Assembly (NCBI RefSeq): GCF_003025595.1
Contig: NZ_PYMI01000003.1
Coordinates: forward strand, 62,001-126,000
Direction of reading: 5' to 3'
DNA from: Photobacterium ganghwense
GTDB taxonomy: Bacteria; Pseudomonadota; Gammaproteobacteria; Enterobacterales; Vibrionaceae
DNA: 64,000 nt
The position numbers and the translations under genes are program-made. This document shows, piece by piece, positions 35,170 through 41,635 of the stretch; the first letter of the stretch is position 1, and every line of letters starts with the position of its first letter. The notes under the pieces are model-generated. The model saw only the letters and a list, made by a program, of their open reading frames with translations, searched no databases and was not told the origin of the DNA.

Positions 35170-35778
35170 ATGACAATCAGTCTTGGTGTGATTGAAACGA
35201 TAGGGCTGACTGCGGCAATTCACGCCGCAGATGCAGCCTGTAAAGCGGCTGGGGTTTCTCTGACCGGCTACCGCAAAGTCGGCTCTGGTCTGGTTTCTAT
35301 TTACTTACAGGGGGAAATCAGCGCAGTTAAAGTGGCGGTCGATAGCGGGGTTAAAGCGATAGTAAACCAAACCGATGTAACGGCCGCGATCGTGATGGCC
35401 CGGCCAGATCCCAGTGTGTTGGCAATGCTGGAAAACGCCGGTGGTTGTGTCACCGAAGCGGAGTCTCTGAGCAGTAGCGTGACGCCGGAAACTGACCTAC
35501 CGGGGGAGGACGTTCTTATCCAAATGCCGGAGGCCCAAGCAGCCGAACATCTGGCGCAGATGGCTCAGGAGGCCGGCACTCAGAATGCCGAATTCCAGGG
35601 GCAGGCGAGTAAGGAGCCTTTGGATGCCAGCAAGGTGGATACCGTAGAAGCGGTCAAGATGGCTTCTCCTGTATCGGCATTGGCTTCAACTCACGCGAAA
35701 GTGACCACCAGCCGTTCAACTTCCACTCGGCAGAAAAAAAGTGCGGGCCAGGTTAGTTCACGGGGAGGCAAGTCATGA
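35170..35778 (+). CDS. cmcE: BMC-H shell protein with long C-terminal extension
   Basis: A 202-residue protein: an N-terminal BMC-H domain (about 1-90, LGVIETIGLTAAIHAADAACKAAG, YRKVGSGLVSIYLQGEISAV, VMARPDPSV) followed by a roughly 110-residue low-complexity tail that is first acidic, then Lys/Arg/Ser/Thr-rich at the end (RSTSTRQKKSAGQ). Such extended tiles occur once per choline locus. The basic tail could bind cargo or nucleic acid (inference). It starts 9 bp after cutD with AAGGAGG upstream, and its stop overlaps the next start (ATGA). Confidence 0.9.
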   Translation: MTISLGVIETIGLTAAIHAADAACKAAGVSLTGYRKVGSGLVSIYLQGEISAVKVAVDSGVKAIVNQTDVTAAIVMARPDPSVLAMLENAGGCVTEAESLSSSVTPETDLPGEDVLIQMPEAQAAEHLAQMAQEAGTQNAEFQGQASKEPLDASKVDTVEAVKMASPVSALASTHAKVTTSRSTSTRQKKSAGQVSSRGGKS

Positions 35779-36428
35779 TCAACGCAGCGTTGATGACGCA
35801 AATTGAACAGCGTTTAACGGTATTACCACAGCGCTGGTCAGCAGGGCAGATAGCAACGGAGGTTGGTATTCCGACTGGTGTGTCAAATCGCCATGTTCAT
35901 TTGTCTCAGACGGATATCGAGGCCTTGTTTGGCCTGGGCTATCAGCTGACCCCGCTCAAGTCCCTGCGTCAGCCGGGACAGTTTGCGGCCAAAGAGTGCG
36001 TGATGGTGGTTGGTCCTAAAGGTTCGATAAGTAAAGTGCGGGTGTTGGGCCCCGCCAGAGCTGAAACGCAATTGGAAGTCTCAAAGGCGGACTGCTACGC
36101 CCTGGGGATCAAAGCGCCGGTTCGTGAATCCGGTGACCTTTACCAGTCAGCGGATGCCTTACTGGTTGGCCCGGCAGGGTACGCTAATCTTCAGTCCAAG
36201 GTGATTTGTGCTCAGCGTCATATCCATATGTCGCCGCAGGATGCGCGGCAATTGGGCGTACAGCATGGCCAGAAGGTGAAAGTGCGGGCCGGTGAGCAGT
36301 GTGGTCTGGTGTTCGAGCAGGTTGTGGTACGGGTGAATGAGCGCTTTGCCCTCGAATTTCATATTGATACCGATGAAGCCAACGCCGCCGGGATTCGGTC
36401 GGGGGATCCTGTTTATCTGGTCGGTTAG
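35775..36428 (+). CDS. cutH: Phosphotransacylase, PduL type, of the choline microcompartment
   Basis: A 217-residue PduL-family enzyme converting acetyl-CoA and phosphate to acetyl-phosphate and CoA, which recycles CoA inside the shell and feeds substrate-level ATP formation. Two metal-binding His motifs are visible, NRHVHLS and QRHIHMS, plus conserved GPARAETQLEVSKADCYALG. The N-terminal helix (MINAALMTQIEQRLTV) resembles an encapsulation peptide. The start overlaps the previous gene by four bases (translational coupling). Confidence 0.92.
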   Translation: MINAALMTQIEQRLTVLPQRWSAGQIATEVGIPTGVSNRHVHLSQTDIEALFGLGYQLTPLKSLRQPGQFAAKECVMVVGPKGSISKVRVLGPARAETQLEVSKADCYALGIKAPVRESGDLYQSADALLVGPAGYANLQSKVICAQRHIHMSPQDARQLGVQHGQKVKVRAGEQCGLVFEQVVVRVNERFALEFHIDTDEANAAGIRSGDPVYLVG

Positions 36429-36440
36429 AAGGAATCGCGG

Positions 36441-37127
36441 ATGGATGAGCAACAACTTCGGGTCTTGGTTGACCGCATATTGGCCGAGCAGCGTGCTCGC
36501 ACGTTAATGATAGTCACACCGGCAACGGGCTATCGTTCGGAAATCGCCGCCCGTCTCCGCCAGTGGGAAAGCATCCGATGGGAAATCCTTGCCTGCGAGG
36601 GGACGGAAGAGGAGTTGGTGGTGCTGGACGGAATAGGACAGCCTGTCCAGTGGGACGGTAAGTTACCGACAGAGTGGCTAGATCGCTTTGACCAGATTGT
36701 GATGCCGTTTCTCGATTTTGCCACCTTGGCGGAAATCAGCCTGGGTGTGTATCACAGCCCGGCCAGCCAGCTTTGTCAGTATGCCCTGATGAAGGGGATT
36801 CCGGTCTTTGCTTTTGATTACCAATGCAATCCGGCCAGTGAGTTGAATCAGTTAGTGGGACTGGATCGTAGCCAAGCCATGGCGGCACGGGTTGTGTCTC
36901 AGCTGGCTCAAGTCAGGGCCTTGGGAATGATTACCGGCACTCTCTCACAGGTCGAGGCGGCTATTAACGGCAAAGACGTGGCAGAGTCCGAGTCGTCTGA
37001 ACTCAGTAAACCTAGCGGGTATATCACCCTCAGTGACGTGAAAAAACGTGGCGTGGGGACGTTTACGCTTCAGGATAATCTTACCGATCTGGCAGCAGAA
37101 TACCTGAGAGAACAACAACAATCGTAA
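36441..37127 (+). CDS. Microcompartment-targeted flavoprotein-like protein
   Basis: A 228-residue protein that begins with a clear amphipathic targeting helix (MDEQQLRVLVDRILAEQ), comparable to N-terminal peptides of PduP and PduD, so it is likely encapsulated. The rest shows alternating strands and helices (TLMIVTPATGYRSE, DQIVMPFLDFATLAEISLG, GIPVFAFDYQCNPASEL) suggestive of the flavoprotein (flavodoxin-like) fold found in several microcompartment loci. A C-terminal linker leads to GYITLSDVKKRGVGTFTL. No catalytic residue can be assigned. It starts 12 bp after the phosphotransacylase. Role unknown; electron transfer or flavin supply is possible. Confidence 0.6.
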   Translation: MDEQQLRVLVDRILAEQRARTLMIVTPATGYRSEIAARLRQWESIRWEILACEGTEEELVVLDGIGQPVQWDGKLPTEWLDRFDQIVMPFLDFATLAEISLGVYHSPASQLCQYALMKGIPVFAFDYQCNPASELNQLVGLDRSQAMAARVVSQLAQVRALGMITGTLSQVEAAINGKDVAESESSELSKPSGYITLSDVKKRGVGTFTLQDNLTDLAAEYLREQQQS

Positions 37128-37179
37128 TTTTTAAATCCAAACGTTAGACAATTTTATTACTTAAATTTAGGAGCTTCCT

Positions 37180-37587
37180 ATGTCTGAATCGATAAAAAAA
37201 TGGCTATGGATGGTGCTGGTCATTGCATCTGAAACCTCAGCCACCTCAACCCTGAAAATGTTTGATACCAGTGAGGGATTTACTAAAACTGCCCTGCTTG
37301 CGGTCATTGTCCTGCTGTACATCGTGTGTTACTACGCGCTGTCCCAAGCGGTGAAATATTTGCCGGTGGGTCTGGCTTATGCGACTTGGTCCGGTACCGG
37401 TATTTTGCTGGTTTCGACACTGGGGATGCTGTTCTACGGTCAGCACCCTGACATGGCCGCTATGATCGGGATGACTATCATTGCCAGCGGCATCATCATT
37501 ATGAACTTATTCTCGAAAATGGGCGAAGAAGAAGCGGAAGACACGCAACGGGTTGTCGCGGATAAAGAAGGAGAAGCACAATGTTAA
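37180..37587 (+). CDS. SMR family transporter, subunit 1 of a pair
   Basis: A 135-residue four-span small multidrug resistance protein. The membrane-embedded acidic residue is seen in IASETSATSTLK, with later GLAYATWSGTGIL, both family signatures. It has a charged C-terminal tail of about 25 residues beyond the usual 105-110. The following gene overlaps its end, so the two probably form a heterodimer, as in paired SMR systems. SMR pairs are found with cut clusters and have been proposed to move choline or trimethylamine, both quaternary or tertiary amines; direction and substrate are not shown here. Confidence 0.85.
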   Translation: MSESIKKWLWMVLVIASETSATSTLKMFDTSEGFTKTALLAVIVLLYIVCYYALSQAVKYLPVGLAYATWSGTGILLVSTLGMLFYGQHPDMAAMIGMTIIASGIIIMNLFSKMGEEEAEDTQRVVADKEGEAQC

Positions 37588-37910
37588 ATGCAGGCGTACT
37601 ATGGTTGGCACTGTCAATTTGCTCAGAAATTACAGGCACTTCTTTTATCAAAAAAACCAATAACTTCCGTAAACTTGCACCATCACTGTTGGTGATCAGT
37701 GCTTACAGTATCTGTTATTTTGCTCTGACAAAAGCCATGGGATACATTCCTGTTGGAATCGCCTATTCACTGTGGTGTGGTTTCGGGATTATTGGTGTGA
37801 CCATTTTCTCTATGGTGCTTTATAAGCAAAAACCGGATTTCCCTGCGATTATTTCAATGGGCTTAATCATTACCGGCGCAGTGATCATGAACATGTTTTC
37901 TCAGATGTAG
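37581..37910 (+). CDS. SMR family transporter, subunit 2 of a pair
   Basis: A 109-residue four-span SMR protein with embedded Glu in ICSEITGTSFIKK and the GIAYSLWCGFGIIG motif. It overlaps the previous gene by 7 bp, indicating coupled translation and a heteromeric pump. It is the last gene before a strong terminator at 37941-37966, so the cut operon runs from 26521 to here. Confidence 0.87.
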   Translation: MLNAGVLWLALSICSEITGTSFIKKTNNFRKLAPSLLVISAYSICYFALTKAMGYIPVGIAYSLWCGFGIIGVTIFSMVLYKQKPDFPAIISMGLIITGAVIMNMFSQM

Positions 37911-37940
37911 TGATAGTTGCCATAAAATAAAAGCTCGAAA

Positions 37941-37966
37941 AGCCAGCGCTCGTCGCTGGCTTTTTT
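37941..37966 (+). terminator. Terminator of the choline utilisation operon
   Basis: Perfect 8-bp stem AGCCAGCG / CGCTGGCT with a 5-nt loop, preceded by A-rich sequence and followed by a run of T to 37966. Confidence 0.92.
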
Positions 37967-38137
37967 GTGGTTTTGTTTTCCGCGGCCTTGCAGCAACCCG
38001 CCTAATATCAGGATTGCCAGATGTGGCGGGGGAAGGTTTGTCCGGCAATAGAGAGGCAAATCACGGCAGGAGAGCGACTTGCTTGCTAGTCTGAGTAGGA
38101 CAAGCAGCATTTAAGCTACGTTGTAGAGGGGGCGCCT

Positions 38138-38650
38138 ATGAATACTTTATTAACCGTAACACTGGCGGGTGAAGATCACCCTCAACTGATCAATACCCTG
38201 GCCGCGAAAACCCATGAGCTGGGGGGCAAGTGGCTGGTCAGCAAAATAAACCGCCTCGACAATCAGGTCGTCGGTATTCTGAAAATTGACTTGCCGACAG
38301 AGGCGGTGCCTGCACTCAAGCAAGCCTTTGCTTCTCAGTCGACGCTGGATGTGCGAGTGATAGAGGCGTTAACGGCACAGGCGCAGATCAAAACGGATCA
38401 TGTGATGATGAAAGTGGAGTCGGCGGATCGTCCGGGTCTTGTTCATGATCTGACGCATATTCTCGATAACATCGGGATCGGTATTGTGAAAATGGAAAAC
38501 CACCGAATCGGGGTACAGGATATCGGGAAAACGTTGTTCTTTGCCGAGTTACATCTCGATGTGCCAGTTGATATTGATACCGAGCAACTGGTGGAAGCAC
38601 TGCAGCAGGTGGAAGAGGGCATGCGAGTCAGCATCCTAGAGAATGCCTGA
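38138..38650 (+). CDS. Two-ACT-domain protein of the GcvR family
   Basis: A 170-residue cytoplasmic protein with two ACT-type domains: residues about 1-80 (VTLAGEDHPQLINTLA) and about 88-165 (MKVESADRPGLVHDLTHIL). GcvR proteins act as amino-acid-sensing antagonists of GcvA in control of the glycine-cleavage system; the architecture fits but this may be a paralogue, and no gcv gene is nearby. GAGGGG precedes the start. A strong hairpin follows the stop. Confidence 0.75.
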   Translation: MNTLLTVTLAGEDHPQLINTLAAKTHELGGKWLVSKINRLDNQVVGILKIDLPTEAVPALKQAFASQSTLDVRVIEALTAQAQIKTDHVMMKVESADRPGLVHDLTHILDNIGIGIVKMENHRIGVQDIGKTLFFAELHLDVPVDIDTEQLVEALQQVEEGMRVSILENA

Positions 38651-38696
38651 TGCCGAAATAGACAGCGGCGTGAGACAGGTCTGAAGACCAAAAATA

Positions 38697-38729
38697 CACA
38701 AAGAGCCTGATTATTCAGGCTCTTTGTGT
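38697..38729 (+). terminator. Hairpin terminator, possibly bidirectional
   Basis: Perfect stem with arms of about 13 bp (ACAAAGAGCCTGA and TCAGGCTCTTTGT) and a 4-nt loop, flanked by A-rich sequence on the left and TTTG on the right. It lies between the convergent ACT gene and MarR gene and could serve both. Confidence 0.8.
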
Positions 38730-38811
38730 TTGTGATAGGACTGATATTTTTACATCTCAGCGGTGAGTGACGGGTGAGTACTAACAGACTCGTTATATGG
38801 AGTGTGCGCCG

Positions 38812-39228
38812 CTAAAACTCTTTGTTGATTGCGGTCAGACACGCCAGCAGATGCTGACGGTCAGTATCACTCAGTTTCGCCGTCAGATCCTGGGTCAGGC
38901 TCAGGTGCAGCTGGTCATGCTCCTGATAAAGCGCTTCGCCTTCTGCGGTCAGAACGACCAGAATCGAGCGACGGTCAGATTCATGAGGACGCCGCTCAAT
39001 CAGCCCCATCTTGACCATTTTGTCGACCTGAACAGTCAGTGTTCCGGTCGTGACCCCCAGCTTGTCAGCCAGCTCTTTCATCCGCATGGCACCGTGGACA
39101 CCCAGAATCTCAACCACATGCACCTGCGGCAGGGAAAACCCTTTGCCACGCACGACCGATTGCTCCCAGGAAGAGAGCTTTTCATAAAACTCGATGATGG
39201 TGTGGTTTAACTGTTCAATGTCTTTCAT
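38812..39228 (-). CDS. MarR family regulator beside a metal efflux gene
   Basis: A 138-residue winged-helix regulator (LPQVHVVEILGVHGAMRMKELADKLGV, TGTLTVQVDKMVKMGLIERRPHESDRRS). The ATG at 39228 begins the conserved N-terminal helix; an in-frame ATG 33 nt upstream would overlap the CDF gene. It starts 14 bp after the dmeF-like stop on the same strand, so it is co-transcribed with the transporter and probably represses it through the paired palindromes at 40262-40306 (inference). The effector could be the exported metal. Confidence 0.85.
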   Translation of the reverse strand: MKDIEQLNHTIIEFYEKLSSWEQSVVRGKGFSLPQVHVVEILGVHGAMRMKELADKLGVTTGTLTVQVDKMVKMGLIERRPHESDRRSILVVLTAEGEALYQEHDQLHLSLTQDLTAKLSDTDRQHLLACLTAINKEF

Positions 39229-39242
39229 TCGTATCCCGTACC

Positions 39243-40187
39243 TCAGTGTGGCTCCCGACACTGGTTTACCTCAATGGTGAGGTGGCTGATTTTATCGAAT
39301 TCTGTCAGTAATTGCTTGTATTCCTGAGCAGGTTTCGGGTGTTGGGTAACCAGCGAAATCACAGCAGCATAATGATCGGCGCTGACTTTCCAGATATGCA
39401 GATCGCAGACCTGGTTATCGTCGGCCGCTTCAAGGGTATCAATCATGCGCTGCTGATAATGGGGATCGATGCTGTTGTCGAGCAAGATAGGGCTGGTTTG
39501 TTTGATCAGCCCGAACGCCCAGCGTGAAATAATCAGTGCACCGACGATCCCCATGACGGAATCGAGCCAGTTCAGGCCGAGGTATTTACCCAGAACCAGC
39601 GCGATGATGGCGAGTACCGAAGTCAGTGCATCGGCCAGAACATGAAAGTAGGCCGCCCGCAGGTTGTGATCTTCATGCTCATGCCCATGTTCAAGGTGAT
39701 GATGGTGAGAGTGTGTATGGCCATGAGGGTGATCGGCGTCATGAAGAAGGAAGGCACAGACCACATTCACGATCAATCCGATGACGGCCACCAGGATCGC
39801 TTCGTTAAAATGGATTTGTGCGGGGCTGAACAGGCGGTGCGTAGACTCAACCAGCATGATCAAAGCCACAATGCCCAGCGCAATTGCACTGCTGAAACCG
39901 CCTAGCACACTGACTTTGCCGGTACCAAACGAAAAAACCGGGTTGTCGGCATGCTTGCGGGCATAGCGATAGGCAAACAGTGTAATCAGAAAAGCGGCAG
40001 CATGCGTCCCCATATGCCAGCCATCCGCCAGCAGTGCCATGGAGCCGTAAAAAGTCCCGGCAAGGATTTCCGCGATCATGGTGACGAGGGTAAGGAGAAA
40101 AACCCAGAATGTTCGTTTTTCACCCAAAATATTGTTTTCTGCAAAATCATGGCGGTGTTGCCAGGATGAGAGATCGGTGCGGTGCAT
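39243..40187 (-). CDS. Cation diffusion facilitator with His-rich loop, DmeF-like
   Basis: A 314-residue inner-membrane proton/metal antiporter. The membrane metal site is visible in ALLADGWHMGTHA and AAYFHVLADALTS (His/Asp pairs in spans 2 and 5). A cytoplasmic loop HPHGHTHSHHHHLEHGHEHEDH is extremely His-rich. The C-terminal domain begins after TSPILLDNS and includes CDLHIWKVSADHYAAVISL. Combination and length fit DmeF-type Co/Ni exporters, though Zn is possible. ATG 40187 is chosen over an upstream in-frame ATG at 40256, which would include poorly conserved Ser/Tyr-rich sequence. Confidence 0.85.
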   Translation of the reverse strand: MHRTDLSSWQHRHDFAENNILGEKRTFWVFLLTLVTMIAEILAGTFYGSMALLADGWHMGTHAAAFLITLFAYRYARKHADNPVFSFGTGKVSVLGGFSSAIALGIVALIMLVESTHRLFSPAQIHFNEAILVAVIGLIVNVVCAFLLHDADHPHGHTHSHHHHLEHGHEHEDHNLRAAYFHVLADALTSVLAIIALVLGKYLGLNWLDSVMGIVGALIISRWAFGLIKQTSPILLDNSIDPHYQQRMIDTLEAADDNQVCDLHIWKVSADHYAAVISLVTQHPKPAQEYKQLLTEFDKISHLTIEVNQCREPH

Positions 40188-40261
40188 GCTTGGATACCTG
40201 CTCTTCAATGAAAAAGAAAATGGCGCACTCGAATAAGTATAGTGGTTTGAGTGCAATATAG

Positions 40262-40306
40262 TTTGAATGTCAAAGTATATTGGTTTTATTTATTTTGACT
40301 GTCAAA
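40262..40306 (-). promoter_or_regulatory. Paired MarR-type operators upstream of the dmeF-like gene
   Basis: TTTGAATGTCAAA (40262-40274) and TTTGACTGTCAAA (40294-40306) are near-perfect and perfect 13-bp palindromes with half-site TTTGAC. Their centres are 32 bp apart, about three helical turns, so two dimers would bind the same DNA face. They lie 75-119 bp upstream of the dmeF-like start. The adjacent MarR protein is the natural candidate. Confidence 0.6.
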
Positions 40307-40430
40307 TATTTTGGTTTACAAAGGGATTGGGATGTTAAGTACATTGTGTTTCTGAGGGGGATCGTGAGGTACGCTTTTTAAGGGAAAAATGCGGCGATAA
40401 ATTAAAAAAAATGGCGGGATAACGAAGGGA

Positions 40431-40452
40431 AAAGGGCGGAATTCCGCCCTTT
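40431..40452 (-). terminator. Terminator of the copper operon
   Basis: Perfect 22-bp palindrome (arms AAAGGGCGGAA / TTCCGCCCTTT) located 63 bp after the cueP stop on the minus strand, followed on that strand by TTCCCTTCG. It marks the likely end of the copper operon. Confidence 0.7.
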
Positions 40453-40515
40453 GATTTTGGGATGAGTACTCCTGAACCCGGAGGTTCTGCATATGCTCAA
40501 TATGCGGATTATTCG

Positions 40516-41049
40516 CTACAGCAATTGCATGGTTGTGATGCAAGTGCGGCTGTTGGCATCGGTACTCAATACTTCCGATGTCGTCTTTCCTTTGTATGTA
40601 AAAGTGAACTGGTAGCGATGGTCTTTTGGCAGCCAGAAATCAATGAATCCGTCTTTCTGTGTACGCACCATGCCGGACTGAATCACTTCCTGAGTCTCGG
40701 CATTGGTGATTTTGACCATCATGGCTTTTTCCACCATTTCGCCCTGACAACCGGTCGGGACGTGGAAAGTACAGCCGTGGGTGACGTCTTCATATGGCGC
40801 GACAGAAAGCAGGAACTGGTCGCCGGTTGGAATTGTGGCGCTGGACTGGTCGGCAAAACTGGCTTCAATCCGGTCGGGATAAACTTTGACGCTGGCTTCA
40901 CCGGTATGGTGCCACTGGTGAGAGGCTTCCAGTGCGTCTTCGGCAGACAGCTGGCGAAACGTGTCGGCTTGTGTCTCGGCATAGGCCTGAGGGGCAGACA
41001 GTGACAGCAGGGTAGCGACGATCAGTGGGTAACGGGATACGAGGTTCAT
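40516..41049 (-). CDS. cueP: Periplasmic copper-binding protein CueP
   Basis: A 177-residue exported protein; the signal peptide ends at about residue 24 (QAYA-ET). CueP is a periplasmic copper chaperone/store of Salmonella that also supplies copper to a periplasmic superoxide dismutase. The three conserved cysteines are present: C93 and C101 in HGCTFHVPTGCQGEM and C170 in RTCITTMQL. GGGAG precedes ATG 41049. It is the last gene of the copper operon, 14 bp after the cupredoxin gene. Confidence 0.9.
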   Translation of the reverse strand: MNLVSRYPLIVATLLSLSAPQAYAETQADTFRQLSAEDALEASHQWHHTGEASVKVYPDRIEASFADQSSATIPTGDQFLLSVAPYEDVTHGCTFHVPTGCQGEMVEKAMMVKITNAETQEVIQSGMVRTQKDGFIDFWLPKDHRYQFTFTYKGKTTSEVLSTDANSRTCITTMQLL

Positions 41050-41063
41050 GTGTGACTCCCTGA

Positions 41064-41588
41064 TTATTTCAACACGGTATTACGTTTCATACCGGCTTCC
41101 GAATGGCCGGGAATGTTGCAGGAGAACTCAACAAAGCGCTCTCCCATGAAATTCCAGCCCATCTCGGCGCTTTCTCCCGGAGCCAGCGTGACTGTGGTGC
41201 CGTCATGGTGTTCCATATTGGGCATTTCTCGCATCATGTCACGGTGTTTGGCCTGCTCATCAAGGCTGCCGATGGAAAACTCATGCGGGATTTTACCTTC
41301 ATTTTTAACCATGAAATTCACCACATCGCCCTGTTTCAATGACAGCGCTGGCTCAAAGCGCATTTTCATGTCATCGGTCAGGATGACCTGATAAGTTTTG
41401 CTTGCCTGAGCCGCTGGTGCAGGCATACCGACGGATGAGGCCATCTGACCATGGCCTGCCATATCGTGACCAGCCATGCCATGATCACTCATGCCGTTCA
41501 TGTTGCTCATATCATGATGGCCACCAGCGGCCAACGCATTACCGGCTGCCAGAAGAAAGGCCAGAGAAAGCAGTTTTGTTGATGTCAT
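41064..41588 (-). CDS. Periplasmic cupredoxin-fold copper protein (CopI-like)
   Basis: A 174-residue exported protein: signal peptide (TKLLSLAFLLAAGNALA), a Met/His-rich linker (repeated GMAGHDMAGHGQM), then a cupredoxin domain with blue-copper ligands in IPHEFSIG (His) and SCNIPGHSEAGM (Cys, His, Met). It resembles the CopI family of copper-resistance cupredoxins, which lower periplasmic Cu(I) stress. ATG 41588 follows AAAGGAG; an in-frame upstream start at 41609 is less likely. It lies between cusA and cueP. Confidence 0.87.
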   Translation of the reverse strand: MTSTKLLSLAFLLAAGNALAAGGHHDMSNMNGMSDHGMAGHDMAGHGQMASSVGMPAPAAQASKTYQVILTDDMKMRFEPALSLKQGDVVNFMVKNEGKIPHEFSIGSLDEQAKHRDMMREMPNMEHHDGTTVTLAPGESAEMGWNFMGERFVEFSCNIPGHSEAGMKRNTVLK

Positions 41589-41635
41589 GGTAACTCCTTT
41601 ACCCGGCACACCGTGCCGGGGAATGATGGGATGAA

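Larger units (their letters stand above)
40188..40515. other. Intergenic region between dmeF-like and cueP genes
   Basis: It contains two MarR-type palindromes close to the dmeF-like start, an AT-rich promoter stretch, and the cueP terminator palindrome. No gene is supported. Confidence 0.7.
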
